Positions 34,554-42,846 of a DNA stretch of 64,000 nucleotides are shown here, in pieces (within the stretch, counting starts at the first letter, position 1; each line of letters begins with the position of its first letter). The translations under genes and the position numbers were made by a program. The notes under the pieces were generated by a model. It had not been told where the DNA came from. It saw only the letters and a program-made list of their open reading frames with translations, and ran no database searches. Source of the stretch: Flagellimonas meridianipacifica (lineage in GTDB: Bacteria > Bacteroidota > Bacteroidia > Flavobacteriales > Flavobacteriaceae); assembly GCF_003001695.1 (NCBI RefSeq), contig NZ_PVYX01000002.1, positions 434,001 through 498,000 on the forward strand, given 5' to 3'.

Positions 34554-34892
34554 TTAGTTAATACCTGCGCTACCGCTTTCCTTGGTTCTAATACGATAGG
34601 CTTCCATGACATCTGAAACGAAGATTTTACCGTCACCTACGTTTCCTGTGCCGGCAGCATCCAGGAGGGTGTTAACGGTACGTTCCAAAAAATCGTCAGA
34701 AACCACAATGACCAAATACCTTCTTTGGATATCGGTGGTACTGTACGAAATGCCACGATAGACATGACCTTGTTTCTCATTGCCCACTCCAGTTACATCC
34801 CAGTAACTGAAGAAGTTTACCTCAATTTCATGAAGTGCTTTTTTCACCTCATCAAATTTGGATTTTCTAATAATTGCCTCGACTTTTTTCAT
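34554..34892 (-). CDS. glnK: PII nitrogen signalling protein
   Basis: 112 residues, GlnB/GlnK family. The N-terminus MKKVEAIIRKSKFDEVKKAL is typical, the T-loop region GHVYRGISYSTTDIQRRY keeps the Tyr-Arg-Gly motif (Tyr used for uridylylation in enterics), and the B-loop is TGNVGDGKIFVSDV (nucleotide binding). Being co-transcribed with amt it most likely acts as GlnK, sensing 2-oxoglutarate and ATP/ADP to block the transporter. Whether a uridylyltransferase exists cannot be judged here. Confidence 0.95.
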   Translation of the reverse strand: MKKVEAIIRKSKFDEVKKALHEIEVNFFSYWDVTGVGNEKQGHVYRGISYSTTDIQRRYLVIVVSDDFLERTVNTLLDAAGTGNVGDGKIFVSDVMEAYRIRTKESGSAGIN

Positions 34893-34915
34893 ATTTAAGT
34901 AGTTAATTGATGAGT

Positions 34916-34923
34916 CAAATATA
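34916..34923 (-). promoter_or_regulatory. Putative -7 box for the PII-Amt-porin operon
   Basis: On the minus strand TATATTTG matches TAnnTTTG exactly and lies 23 bp before the PII start, the same distance as the -7 box of the GSII gene. No clear -33 TTG. Confidence 0.45.
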
Positions 34924-34990
34924 TATGAATTGATATGAGACCATGAAAAATTATAGGTTATGCAGTGTATTTTTATGTGTATAAAAAAAA

Positions 34991-35012
34991 TACCCCTATA
35001 TTTTTAGGGGTA
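34991..35012 (-). terminator. Terminator for crcB operon
   Basis: TACCCCTA/TAGGGGTA, an 8-bp stem with a 6-base loop, followed on the minus strand by eight T residues. It is 149 bp after the crcB stop. Confidence 0.8.
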
Positions 35013-35161
35013 TACTATTTTCAAAATACTTTTTTTAAAGATTTGATGATTTTTTCTTAACACAAAAGCCTCCTAAAGTATATTTTTCATTGATAATTGA
35101 GGTTTTCAATGAAAAATGTACAGTAATTAACAAAAATTAACAGAAAAATATGATTTTATAA

Positions 35162-35536
35162 CTAATTGAAAGAACGGACTAGCCAAGTACCTAAAGCCAC
35201 AGCAAGAATTCCTAGAATAATACTGGAAGCAAGATAGAAGAGAAAAGGTAGGAACTCACCTTCTTTTAGAAAAGTGTGTTTTTCAAATGCAAACGCAGAA
35301 AACGTAGTAAAGCCCCCACATAATCCGGTTGCAAAGAAGAGAACGCTTTGTTGGGAGATTACTTGATTTTTGGAAGCTATACCCATAATCACTCCAATAA
35401 GCAAGCATCCTACAATGTTTACGGTAAAAGTGCCCAGATAAAAATTATCGTGAAGTGCGTTAAGAGGTTTTGAAATAAGATAGCGTAACATACTGCCTAA
35501 GCCGCCACCTAGAAAAACAAGAAGAGTCTGTTTCAT
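35162..35536 (-). CDS. crcB: Fluoride exporter CrcB/Fluc
   Basis: 124 residues, four membrane helices. Fluc signatures: GGGLGSMLRYLIS near residue 10, GTFTVNIVGCLLIG near 35 (channel Asn), and TGLCGGFTTFSAFAFE near 70 (Phe-box and central Na+ site). It works as an antiparallel dimer exporting fluoride. No fluoride-riboswitch consensus was found upstream. It starts 16 bp after the stop of a small membrane protein gene, so the two share a transcript. Confidence 0.95.
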   Translation of the reverse strand: MKQTLLVFLGGGLGSMLRYLISKPLNALHDNFYLGTFTVNIVGCLLIGVIMGIASKNQVISQQSVLFFATGLCGGFTTFSAFAFEKHTFLKEGEFLPFLFYLASSIILGILAVALGTWLVRSFN

Positions 35537-35552
35537 ACCTTAAAGGTACAAA

Positions 35553-35732
35553 CTAAACAGCCTTTTTGTATTTGGTCTCAGAAGATTCCTTAAGAAACAG
35601 TTTAGGAATGGATGTCTCTGTAATCCTCCTTACAGGTTTCCTGAAACTTTCTTTGGCGCCGTTTACGCTGAAAACCAACAATACGGCATTGATAATTAAT
35701 AAAATAGATAGAATGGAAAAAAAAGCTATCAT
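35553..35732 (-). CDS. Small single-pass membrane protein (FF-IN-SVN family), 59 residues
   Basis: A complete 59-codon frame on the minus strand, start ATG at 35732, stop TAG at 35553-35555. It begins MIAFFSILSILLIINAVLLV and continues FSVNGAKESF, followed by a basic tail (RKPVRRITET, KYKKAV). Residues 3-23 form one membrane helix. The helix closely matches two other tiny proteins at 51986-52069 and 52199-52285 (shared FF, IN, LL and SVN positions), which is strong evidence of coding. A TACTTTTG box (35762-35755) lies 22 bp upstream. It leads the crcB operon. No family name known to me. Confidence 0.82.
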   Translation of the reverse strand: MIAFFSILSILLIINAVLLVFSVNGAKESFRKPVRRITETSIPKLFLKESSETKYKKAV

Positions 35733-35754
35733 TTATCCAGCGGTTGTTCTTAGA

Positions 35755-35762
35755 CAAAAGTA
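35755..35762 (-). promoter_or_regulatory. Putative -7 box of the small protein-crcB operon
   Basis: TACTTTTG on the minus strand, 22 bp before the start; a TTG is found 24 bp further upstream, slightly beyond the usual -33 spacing. Confidence 0.5.
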
Positions 35763-35843
35763 CGTGTTTTCTTAATGTTAACGCTTCAACTTCTTATATA
35801 AGTTGTAAAAACGTTAATTTTTGTAGGGAAATCAATATATCCG

Positions 35844-36032
35844 TTAATTTTTAAGGAAATGCTTAATCAAAAACAGAAAAACCACGAATATCATAAAGGA
35901 AAATAGAACCCAGATTACACCTTTATAATTTTTTTTGTGAAGTTTTTTGTCTTTTCTATATGAGAGAATCATGACTCCAACAAAAACTACTACAAATAAA
36001 CTGGCAAAAATGAGTTGTCCTGAGCTGAACAT
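35844..36032 (-). CDS. Small membrane protein, two helices
   Basis: 62 residues from the ATG at 36032 (MFSSGQLIFASLFVVVFVGV); an upstream ATG at 36074 would overlap the divergent gene. There are two hydrophobic helices (residues 5-23 and about 37-57) joined by a basic loop SYRKDKKLHKKNYKG, so both ends face outward. I recall similar short proteins in flavobacteria without a known role. Divergent from the MazG-like gene by 40 bp. Confidence 0.7.
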   Translation of the reverse strand: MFSSGQLIFASLFVVVFVGVMILSYRKDKKLHKKNYKGVIWVLFSFMIFVVFLFLIKHFLKN

Positions 36033-36072
36033 ATTTCCTATTTTTAGCAAAATTAAGTCAATTACTAAAACC

Positions 36073-36459
36073 ATGAAAAGAAAGATAGAAGCTGTTGAAG
36101 AATTTCACAATGCATTCGGATTAGGTGTATTGCATAACCCAAAAGCCAATTTAGGCCTAGAAAAAAATATGTTACGCTATAAACTTATGCGTGAAGAAAA
36201 TGAGGAATATTTAGAAGCGGCAAATGATGGTGATTTAGTTGAAGTGGCAGATGCTTTGGGAGATATGCTGTATATCCTTTGTGGCACTATTTTGGAGCAC
36301 GGTATGCAGTATAAAATTGAAGAAGTGTTCGAAGAAATTCAGAAAAGCAATATGAGTAAGCTTGGGCAGGATGGGAAACCTATTTACAGGGAAGATGGAA
36401 AGGTTCTTAAGGGCCCCAACTATTTTAAACCAGACATTCAAGCAGTATTGGACAAATAA
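36073..36459 (+). CDS. MazG-like nucleoside triphosphate pyrophosphohydrolase
   Basis: 128 residues from the ATG at 36073; upstream in-frame ATGs fall inside the divergent gene. The all-alpha NTP-PPase signature EExxE-n-ExxD is present in REENEEYLEAANDG and EVADALGDMLYILCG (about residues 40-70). The C-terminal SKLGQDGKPIYREDGKVLKG is usual for the small, phosphoribosyl-ATP-pyrophosphatase-like branch. It probably hydrolyses non-canonical or excess NTPs; exact substrate not predictable. Confidence 0.85.
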   Translation: MKRKIEAVEEFHNAFGLGVLHNPKANLGLEKNMLRYKLMREENEEYLEAANDGDLVEVADALGDMLYILCGTILEHGMQYKIEEVFEEIQKSNMSKLGQDGKPIYREDGKVLKGPNYFKPDIQAVLDK

Positions 36460-36487
36460 AAAAGGAGCACTTAAGTGCTCCTTTTTT
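36458..36487. terminator. Bidirectional terminator
   Basis: A near-perfect palindrome AAAAAAGGAGCACTT/AAGTGCTCCTTTTTT between the convergent MazG-like gene and ilvE. A runs and T runs flank the GC core on both sides. Confidence 0.9.
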
Positions 36488-37554
36488 TATGATACTTTAA
36501 AACGCCATCCAAAACTATCTTCGGCCCTGTTATACTGTATATCAGTTATGCGTTTTTTGAGTTGGGATGCATAGCTATTCTGGATTTCGGGAAGTTCATA
36601 ATCAACCCCCTTGTAGCCAAATGCTGCAATTGGAGAAACAACTGCTGCGGTACCAGCCCCAAACATTTCCTGTAAAGAACCATTTTTAGCCGCTTCCACC
36701 ACTTCTTTGACTGATATTTTTCGCACCTCCGCCGGAATTCCTTCGGCTTGGGCTATATCCAGAATACTTTTTCTGGTAATACCATCTAGAATTCTATCGT
36801 TTGTAGGTGCAGTAATAAGTGTGTCGTTGATACGTACAAACACGTTCATTGCGCCGGCTTCTTCAATAAACTCATGATTGTTGTCATCAGTCCAGATAAC
36901 TTGGTGATACCCTTCTTCTACAGCAAGTTGTGTTGGGTAAAACTGGCCTGCATAATTACCCCCAGCCTTTGCATATCCAACACCTCCGTTTGCAGCACGG
37001 GAATAGGTTTCCTCAATCTTCACCTTTACCTTTCCAGAAAAATAGGCTCCCGATGGTGCCAAGGCAATGATAAATTTGTATTTGTCCGCTGGAGAAGCAT
37101 GAAATCCAGTTCCAGAAGCAAACATAAAGGGGCGAACATAAAGTGAACTACCCGGATTTTTTGGAATCCAATCCTTTTCCAATCTCAATAGAGAAGTCAG
37201 ACCATCCATAAAGTGACTTTCTGGTAGTTCAGGAATAGCAAGTCTTTTGGCAGACTTGTTCAGTCTTTTCCAATTTTCCAAAGGTCTGAACAACCACACA
37301 CCATCAGCTTCATCCTTGTAAGCTTTCATTCCTTCAAAAATGGACTGCCCATAATGAAAGATTTTGGATGACGGTTCTAAAGCGATAGGTCCATAAGGTA
37401 CAATCTTAGGTGAGTTCCAAGCCCCGTTTTCATAATCACAGACCAACATATGGTCGGTGAAGGTGTTTCCAAATGAAAGATTATCAAAATCCACATTATG
37501 AATCTTGGAAGTGGCTGCTTTTTCCACAGAAATGTTGTTTACCATTGCATCCAT
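36487..37554 (-). CDS. ilvE: Branched-chain amino-acid aminotransferase
   Basis: 355 residues, class IV PLP aminotransferase of the longer (type II) IlvE group. It transfers amino groups between glutamate and the 2-keto acids of Leu, Ile and Val. Features: IFHYGQSIFEGMKAYK near residue 65, SLYVRPFMFASGTGFHASP near 140, PLP lysine region VGYAKAGGNYAGQFY near 197, EEAGAMNVFVRIND near 235, and TRKSILDIAQAEG near 264. Stand-alone, with a terminator at its end. Confidence 0.95.
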   Translation of the reverse strand: MDAMVNNISVEKAATSKIHNVDFDNLSFGNTFTDHMLVCDYENGAWNSPKIVPYGPIALEPSSKIFHYGQSIFEGMKAYKDEADGVWLFRPLENWKRLNKSAKRLAIPELPESHFMDGLTSLLRLEKDWIPKNPGSSLYVRPFMFASGTGFHASPADKYKFIIALAPSGAYFSGKVKVKIEETYSRAANGGVGYAKAGGNYAGQFYPTQLAVEEGYHQVIWTDDNNHEFIEEAGAMNVFVRINDTLITAPTNDRILDGITRKSILDIAQAEGIPAEVRKISVKEVVEAAKNGSLQEMFGAGTAAVVSPIAAFGYKGVDYELPEIQNSYASQLKKRITDIQYNRAEDSFGWRFKVS

Positions 37555-37659
37555 AACTTACAAATTAGTCCATAAAATTAGCCATTTATTGTTAGTTTTG
37601 GCGTAACCCCTAATTCTAATTGTTATCCTTATTTGGGATAGATTCAAAACTTATCAATT

Positions 37660-38130
37660 ATGAGGTATTTTAACATTTTTACTGCTACTTTCTTAATGCT
37701 TTTCTGCACGGTGACACATGCCCAGGAAGATAAAGACGATAATTTTTATGGAGCAAAGTTCAAGGTGAGTCAAGAAGTTGAATCCATTAAATCCATCTCT
37801 AATCAACTGAATTCACAAGACACGATTCAAACACAATTGACCGGCAAAATCAAAGAAGTATGTCAAGTTAAGGGATGTTGGATGAAGGTGGCCCTGGAAA
37901 ACAACGAAGAAGTTTTTGTTCGTTTTAAGGATTATGGCTTTTTTGTACCTACGGATTCATCGGATAAAGAAGTCATCCTGAATGGAGTCGTTTTTACTTC
38001 CGAAATATCGGTTGAAGATCAAAAACATTACGCTGAAGATGGAGGAGCTACTGCCGCTGAAATCGCCAAAATATCCAAACCAAAAAAACAGTTGCGTTTT
38101 GAGGCCGATGGTGTTTTAATCCATAATTAA
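37660..38130 (+). CDS. DUF4920 secreted protein
   Basis: 156 residues with a signal peptide (MRYFNIFTATFLMLFCTVTHA). The family core is EVCQVKGCWMKVAL near residue 66 (two Cys spaced C-x4-C), then EVFVRFKDYGFFVPTDS and the helical YAEDGGATAAEIAKI insert. Such OB-like secreted proteins occur widely in Bacteroidota; the Cys pair could bind metal. It is 2 bp upstream of mnmD, though a functional link is not obvious. Confidence 0.85.
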   Translation: MRYFNIFTATFLMLFCTVTHAQEDKDDNFYGAKFKVSQEVESIKSISNQLNSQDTIQTQLTGKIKEVCQVKGCWMKVALENNEEVFVRFKDYGFFVPTDSSDKEVILNGVVFTSEISVEDQKHYAEDGGATAAEIAKISKPKKQLRFEADGVLIHN

Positions 38131-38132
38131 AA

Positions 38133-38795
38133 GTGAAACGCCGCATTATTGAAACCGCTGATGGTTCCAAGACCATACAACTTGATGAATGGCAGGAACA
38201 ATATCATTCCAAACATGGGGCGGTTCAAGAGGCGTATCATGTTTTTATCAAACATGGATTGGAGCATGTCAACGGTGATGACCTGTCTATTCTTGAAATA
38301 GGTTTTGGAACGGGACTCAACGCACTGATTACTTTAATTGAATCTCAAAAAAAGAATATTCAGCTAAATTATGTGGGTGTGGAACAATTTCCAGTTTCTT
38401 TGGATGAAGTACATCAGTTAAACTATATTCCAACTTTATCTGCTGAAAAGTTTGAGGAGAAATTTGATTTAATGCATCGCTCACCTTGGGAAGAAGAGAT
38501 TATTCTTACAAAGAATTTTGTGTTGAACAAGCAGAAAAAGGATTTCAGGGAAGTAAATGACGTCAATTTGTTCAACCTAGTCTATTTTGATGCATTTGGA
38601 CCTAGAGTGCAGCCGGAACTTTGGACAAAGGATGTTTTTCAAATTATGTACGATGCATTGAAAACAGGAGGGGTTTTGGTTACCTATTCGGCCAAAGGTA
38701 GTGTAAGGCGGGCCATGCAAGAGGTAGGTTTTTTGGTGGAAAGGTTAGAAGGTCCACCAGGAAAAAGAGAAATGTTGCGGGCGACGAAAATTTGA
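38133..38795 (+). CDS. mnmD: tRNA mnm5s2U methyltransferase MnmD
   Basis: 220 residues, GTG start directly after DUF4920. SAM-dependent methyltransferase with motif I LSILEIGFGTGLNALITL near residue 50, LNYVGVEQFP and FNLVYFDAFGPRVQPELWT near 152, and GGVLVTYSAKGSVRRAMQEVGF near 188, matching the MnmC methylase domain (DUF752). In Bacteroidota this domain stands alone, without the oxidase part of enteric MnmC. It finishes the 5-methylaminomethyl-2-thiouridine wobble base. Confidence 0.93.
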   Translation: MKRRIIETADGSKTIQLDEWQEQYHSKHGAVQEAYHVFIKHGLEHVNGDDLSILEIGFGTGLNALITLIESQKKNIQLNYVGVEQFPVSLDEVHQLNYIPTLSAEKFEEKFDLMHRSPWEEEIILTKNFVLNKQKKDFREVNDVNLFNLVYFDAFGPRVQPELWTKDVFQIMYDALKTGGVLVTYSAKGSVRRAMQEVGFLVERLEGPPGKREMLRATKI

Positions 38796-38909
38796 AATAC
38801 TGTCAAATGACTGTTAAAGTGAAATAAGGCTGTTATCATAATTTTACTTAAAGTTTAAACATTTGTGTTAAAGCTGAATTAATCCCTCAAAAACAGTGAC
38901 TTAAACATC

Positions 38910-38917
38910 TATTTTTG
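38910..38917 (+). promoter_or_regulatory. Putative -7 box for the epimerase gene
   Basis: TATTTTTG (TAnnTTTG), 15 bp before the ATG at 38933. No -33 TTG at good spacing. Confidence 0.4.
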
Positions 38918-38932
38918 TTTTAAACACAAGCT

Positions 38933-39895
38933 ATGAAAGTATTGATAACTGGAGCAACAGGATTGGTTGGCAAAGCGATTACCAAGGTTTTGCATCAACA
39001 TGATGTTCCAGTGCATTATCTCACCACAAGTAAGAAGAAAATAGTATCCTCTGAAAAATATCAAGGTTATTACTGGAATCCTTCGGAAGGAGAAATAGAT
39101 GTAGCCTGTTTTGATGGGGTAACTTCAATAATCAATCTGGCTGGAGCTACAATTGCAAAAAAATGGACCCATTCTTACAAAGAAAAAGTACTTTCCAGTC
39201 GAATAGATAGCCTATCTACTTTGAATCTTGGTTTGGCGAAGGTAGATTCATCTCAAATTGAACATTTTATTTCTGCTTCGGCCATAGGTATCTATCCTAG
39301 TTCACAAATCGATTTATGCGATGAAAAAGATGTTGGTGTAGATGACAGTTTTTTGGGTAAAGTAGTTCAAAAGTGGGAGGAAAAAATAAATGAATTTAAA
39401 AAATATCCCTTCAATATTGCCACTATGAGAATTGGTATCGTATTGTCCCATGAAGGAGGGGCACTTCCTAAAATGGCGAAACCAATAAAAAACTTTGTTG
39501 GAGCAGCCATGGGAAGCGGGGAACAATGGCAGTCTTGGATTCATATAGATGATTTGGCAGAGATGTTTGTTTTTGCTGCCACCAATAATCTTAAGGGGGT
39601 GTACAATGCGGTTGCACCCAATCCGGTTACCAATGCAAAAATGACCAAAGAATTGGCCAAAGTGCTGAAAAGACCATTGATTCTGCCCAATGTACCTAAA
39701 TCAATTATGAAATTGGTGCTGGGGGAAATGTCTTATTTGCTCTTTGCCAGTCAGCGTGTTTGTAGCAAACGCATTGAAAAAGAAGGTTTTGTCTTTACAT
39801 ATCCCAATATTGGGTCAGCTTTGGAAAATCTTTTGGGGTCAAGTCGGCCCCGCCAAGAGGACGCTTTAGTTTCTCTGGATAAGGAATACGTTTAG
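38933..39895 (+). CDS. TIGR01777-type NAD-dependent epimerase (YfcH/SulA-like)
   Basis: 320 residues, extended SDR fold. The N-terminal nucleotide motif is MKVLITGATGLVGKAITKVL. Family-specific pieces are YYWNPSEGEIDVACFDGVTS, IINLAGATIAKKWTHSYKEK, SASAIGIYPSS, WEEKINEFKKYPFNIATMRIG, IVLSHEGGALPKM and WQSWIHIDDLAEMFVFAA; the C-terminal DUF1731 region VPKSIMKLVLGEMSYLLFAS is present. Function of the family is unsettled. Confidence 0.92.
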   Translation: MKVLITGATGLVGKAITKVLHQHDVPVHYLTTSKKKIVSSEKYQGYYWNPSEGEIDVACFDGVTSIINLAGATIAKKWTHSYKEKVLSSRIDSLSTLNLGLAKVDSSQIEHFISASAIGIYPSSQIDLCDEKDVGVDDSFLGKVVQKWEEKINEFKKYPFNIATMRIGIVLSHEGGALPKMAKPIKNFVGAAMGSGEQWQSWIHIDDLAEMFVFAATNNLKGVYNAVAPNPVTNAKMTKELAKVLKRPLILPNVPKSIMKLVLGEMSYLLFASQRVCSKRIEKEGFVFTYPNIGSALENLLGSSRPRQEDALVSLDKEYV

Positions 39896-39922
39896 CTGGC
39901 ATTACACCATCATATATATGTT

Positions 39923-39940
39923 AACCGCCTTTTGGCGGTT
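39923..39940 (+). terminator. Terminator after the epimerase gene
   Basis: AACCGCC-TTTT-GGCGGTT followed by TTTTC on the plus strand, 28 bp after the stop. Confidence 0.88.
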
Positions 39941-39963
39941 TTTTCTTGTTTTCCCGTGACATT

Positions 39964-39995
39964 TTGACATTTTCGTGCAAATGGCAGTACTTTTG
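39964..39995 (+). promoter_or_regulatory. Bacteroidota promoter for grpE-dnaJ
   Basis: TTG (39964-39966), 21-base spacer, TACTTTTG (39988-39995): both elements of the TTG...TAnnTTTG consensus at ideal spacing, 32 bp before the grpE ATG. No CIRCE-type inverted repeat (TTAGCACTC) was seen. Confidence 0.7.
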
Positions 39996-40027
39996 CCACT
40001 TCAAAAACGATAAATGAAACCCTAAAT

Positions 40028-40606
40028 ATGGATAAGAAAAGTAAAGTTGAGGAAATGGAAGGAGAAATAAAGGATTCTCAATCTGTTGAAACCCCTGAAC
40101 TGAACGATGATACTACAGCAGAAGATATGAATGGTGCCGTAGAGGAAAATAAACTTTCCGAGGAGGAAAGGCTCAGGGAGGACCTTGCTAAGGAAAAAGA
40201 TAAGTTTTTACGCCTTTTTGCTGAATTTGAAAACTTCAAAAAGCGTACTTCCAAAGAAAGAATGGAGCTTTTTAAAACTGCTGGACAAGAGGTAATGGTT
40301 GCTTTGTTGCCGGTTATGGATGATTTTGACAGGGCATTAAAAGAGCTTTCCAAGTCTGAAGATAAAGAAATGTACAAAGGTGTGGAGCTCATAAGTACCA
40401 AGTTCAAAGAAACCTTGAAGAATAAAGGTTTGGAGCAAATTGAAGTTGGCCATGGAGATGCTTTTGATGCGGAAGTACACGAGGCGATAACCCAAATACC
40501 AGCCCCCAACAAAAAGATGAAAGGAAAAATCATCGATGTGATTGAGAAAGGATTTAAAATGGGAGAACGCATTATAAGACATCCAAAAGTGGTGGTCGGT
40601 AACTAA
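40028..40606 (+). CDS. grpE: Nucleotide exchange factor GrpE
   Basis: 192 residues. An acidic disordered start (about 1-50) is followed by a long coiled coil (EERLREDLAKEKDKFLRLFA, EFENFKKRTSKERMELFKTA) and the C-terminal beta domain with HEAITQIPAPNKKMKGKIID, VIEKGFKMGERIIRHPKVVV. It releases ADP from DnaK. The dnaJ gene follows after 9 bp; dnaK is not in the window. Confidence 0.96.
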   Translation: MDKKSKVEEMEGEIKDSQSVETPELNDDTTAEDMNGAVEENKLSEEERLREDLAKEKDKFLRLFAEFENFKKRTSKERMELFKTAGQEVMVALLPVMDDFDRALKELSKSEDKEMYKGVELISTKFKETLKNKGLEQIEVGHGDAFDAEVHEAITQIPAPNKKMKGKIIDVIEKGFKMGERIIRHPKVVVGN

Positions 40607-40615
40607 ACAAAACCT

Positions 40616-41731
40616 ATGAAGGAGGATTTTTACGAAATACTGGGCGTTGCCAAAGGCGCTTCTGCTGCAGAGATAAAAAAGGCATATCGCAAGAAAGCCA
40701 TAGAATATCATCCGGATAAAAATCCAGGGGATGCCAAGGCTGAGGAAATGTTTAAAAAAGCAGCGGAGGCCTATGAGGTTTTGAGTGACCCTGACAAACG
40801 TGCCAAATATGACCAGTTTGGCCATGCGGCTTTTGAAGGTGGAGCAGGATTTGGCGGTGGTGGCATGAACATGGATGATATTTTCAGCCAGTTCGGTGAC
40901 ATCTTTGGCAGTGCTTTCGGTGGAGGTTTTAGCGGTTTTGGTGGATTTGGAGGAGGTCAGCGTCGCGTAAAGGGGAGCAACCTCCGTATTCGTGTAAAGT
41001 TGACTTTGGAAGAAGTCGCAAATGGAGTTGAGAAAAAAGTTAAAGTCAGAAGAAAGGTTCAGGCTGATGGGGTCACCTATAAAACTTGCCCCACCTGTAA
41101 TGGAAGCGGTCAAGTTACCAAGATTGCCAATACCATATTAGGTAGGATGCAAACTTCCACTACCTGTAACACTTGTGGAGGGTCTGGACAGGTACTTGAT
41201 AATCGGCCTAGTGGAGCAGATGCACAGGGACTTAAAGCGGTTGAAGAAACGGTATCTATTAAAATACCGCCAGGAGTTGAAGAGGGTATGCAACTTAAGG
41301 TTTCCGGAAAAGGAAACGGAGCTCCTGGTAATGGAATACCGGGAGATTTGTTAGTCGCAATTGAAACGGAAGAGCACGGAACACTAAAAAGAGAAGGGGA
41401 CAACCTTCATTATGATCTATACATTAGTTTCTCTGAAGCTGTTTTGGGAAGTTCCAAGGAGATAGACGCTGTAGGCGGTAAAGTGCGAATCAAGCTGGAA
41501 CCCGGAATTCAATCAGGAAAAATATTGAGATTACGCGGAAAAGGCATTTCTAACATAAACGGTTATGGAAGTGGTGATTTACTTGTCCATGTCAATGTTT
41601 GGACGCCAAAAGAGTTAAATAAAGAGCAACGAGAGTTTTTTGAGCGAATGCAGAATGATGACAATTTTATTCCAAAACCTCAAAAATCTGATAAATCTTT
41701 CTTTGAAAAGGTTAAAGATATGTTCTCATAG
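40616..41731 (+). CDS. dnaJ: Chaperone DnaJ (single zinc centre)
   Basis: 371 residues. J domain with HPDKNPGD (His-Pro-Asp) near residue 33, a G/F-rich linker ([20 protein letters not shown]) from about 75-118, and C-terminal substrate-binding domains ([20 protein letters not shown]). The zinc region has only two CxxCxGxG motifs, CPTCNGSG and CNTCGGSG (about 160-190), instead of four. By alignment with E. coli DnaJ these are motifs 2 and 3, so zinc centre II is kept and centre I lost. I believe this is common in Flavobacteriia. Confidence 0.96.
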   Translation: MKEDFYEILGVAKGASAAEIKKAYRKKAIEYHPDKNPGDAKAEEMFKKAAEAYEVLSDPDKRAKYDQFGHAAFEGGAGFGGGGMNMDDIFSQFGDIFGSAFGGGFSGFGGFGGGQRRVKGSNLRIRVKLTLEEVANGVEKKVKVRRKVQADGVTYKTCPTCNGSGQVTKIANTILGRMQTSTTCNTCGGSGQVLDNRPSGADAQGLKAVEETVSIKIPPGVEEGMQLKVSGKGNGAPGNGIPGDLLVAIETEEHGTLKREGDNLHYDLYISFSEAVLGSSKEIDAVGGKVRIKLEPGIQSGKILRLRGKGISNINGYGSGDLLVHVNVWTPKELNKEQREFFERMQNDDNFIPKPQKSDKSFFEKVKDMFS

Positions 41732-41824
41732 CGATTAAAAGTTTCCCGTTCAAATAAAAAACGTATATTTGAAACTGATGTTGGGAAACCAATATCTAAT
41801 TTTCTTTTTCATAGCAATTTTTTT

Positions 41825-41862
41825 CCCATCCTTAGAATTTTTTAAGGGTGGGTTTTGTTTTT
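41825..41862 (+). terminator. Terminator after dnaJ
   Basis: CCCATCCTTA/TAAGGGTGGG (10 bp with one T-G pair, 8-base loop) then TTTTGTTTTT. About 94 bp after the dnaJ stop. Confidence 0.82.
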
Positions 41863-41913
41863 AGGGGCATACCTCTTAATGTACAAATACATATATTTGA
41901 AAAAATTGTTTGG

Positions 41914-42846
41914 ATGCATCACATTTTAGTTGCCCAAAATGTCTCAAAATCCTATGGAGACTTTAAAGCGTTGAGCAACGTATCCTTAGAAATTCCGGAG
42001 AATAAAATTTACGGGCTACTAGGTCCTAACGGAGCTGGAAAAACCACCTTTATTCGAATCATAAACCAAATTATCTATCCAGATACTGGGCAGTTGATAT
42101 TTGATGGTAAACCTCTTGCCCCGGAACATATTGCAACAATTGGTTATCTCCCAGAAGAACGTGGACTTTACAAAAGTATGAAGGTTGGTGAACAAGCCTT
42201 GTATTTGGCCCAACTCAAAGGATTGTCCAGAACGGAAGCCAAAAAAAGATTAAAGGACTGGTTCGAACGTTTTGAAATTGGAGAATGGTGGGATAAAAAG
42301 ATTCAAGAGCTTTCTAAAGGGATGGCCCAAAAAATACAGTTTATAGTAACAGTATTGCATAAACCCAAACTTTTGATTTTTGATGAACCTTTTAGTGGTT
42401 TTGACCCGATTAATGCCAATATTATCAAAGATGAAATATTAAGATTGAAAGAGGAAGGTACTTCCATCATTTTTTCAACACATAGAATGGAATCCGTTGA
42501 AGAGCTTTGTGAATACATTGCTTTGATACACAAATCCGAAAAAATCTTGGACGGCAAATTATCAGAAATAAAAAATGCCTACAAAAACAACGTTTTCAAT
42601 GTGCTTCTACAAACTGAAGAACCTAAAAATGGTTTACTGAAAGATTCCTTAGAGAAATTCAATATACTCTCTTCCAGCGCTGATGAAGGCAATTGGTCAA
42701 TATCCATTCAGCTTCCTTCAACAGATACCAAAGGTGTCTTGGCCGAACTCTCCAAATATGGGAATGTAAGCAAGTTTGAAGAGGTAATTCCATCAGCAAA
42801 CGATATTTTTATCAAAACTGTTAACGGAAAAGAGCACCATGGATAA
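41914..42846 (+). CDS. ABC transporter ATPase (NatA-like)
   Basis: 310 residues from the ATG at 41914 (MHHILVAQNVSKSYGDFKAL); the frame is open 22 codons upstream but those overlap the dnaJ terminator. Walker A GLLGPNGAGKTT near residue 36, Q-loop GYLPEERGLYKSMKVGEQ, signature LSKGMAQKIQF near 132, Walker B LLIFDEPFSGFDP near 152, switch His FSTHRMES. The C-terminal DUF4162-like tail is typical of NatA/CcmA-type exporters. A TATATTTG box ends 14 bp before the start. The permease gene overlaps its end. Confidence 0.93.
   Translation: MHHILVAQNVSKSYGDFKALSNVSLEIPENKIYGLLGPNGAGKTTFIRIINQIIYPDTGQLIFDGKPLAPEHIATIGYLPEERGLYKSMKVGEQALYLAQLKGLSRTEAKKRLKDWFERFEIGEWWDKKIQELSKGMAQKIQFIVTVLHKPKLLIFDEPFSGFDPINANIIKDEILRLKEEGTSIIFSTHRMESVEELCEYIALIHKSEKILDGKLSEIKNAYKNNVFNVLLQTEEPKNGLLKDSLEKFNILSSSADEGNWSISIQLPSTDTKGVLAELSKYGNVSKFEEVIPSANDIFIKTVNGKEHHG

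Noticed and set aside
35566..35775. Plus-strand frame of 69 codons next to crcB.
   Set aside because: Opposite strand of the small membrane protein gene at 35553-35732, which has homologues within the window.
35537..35842. Fluoride riboswitch upstream of crcB.
   Set aside because: No match to the conserved pseudoknot sequences; the operon leader before the small gene is too short.
39896..40027. CIRCE operator before grpE-dnaJ.
   Set aside because: No TTAGCACTC-N9-GAGTGCTAA inverted repeat; only a housekeeping promoter is visible.
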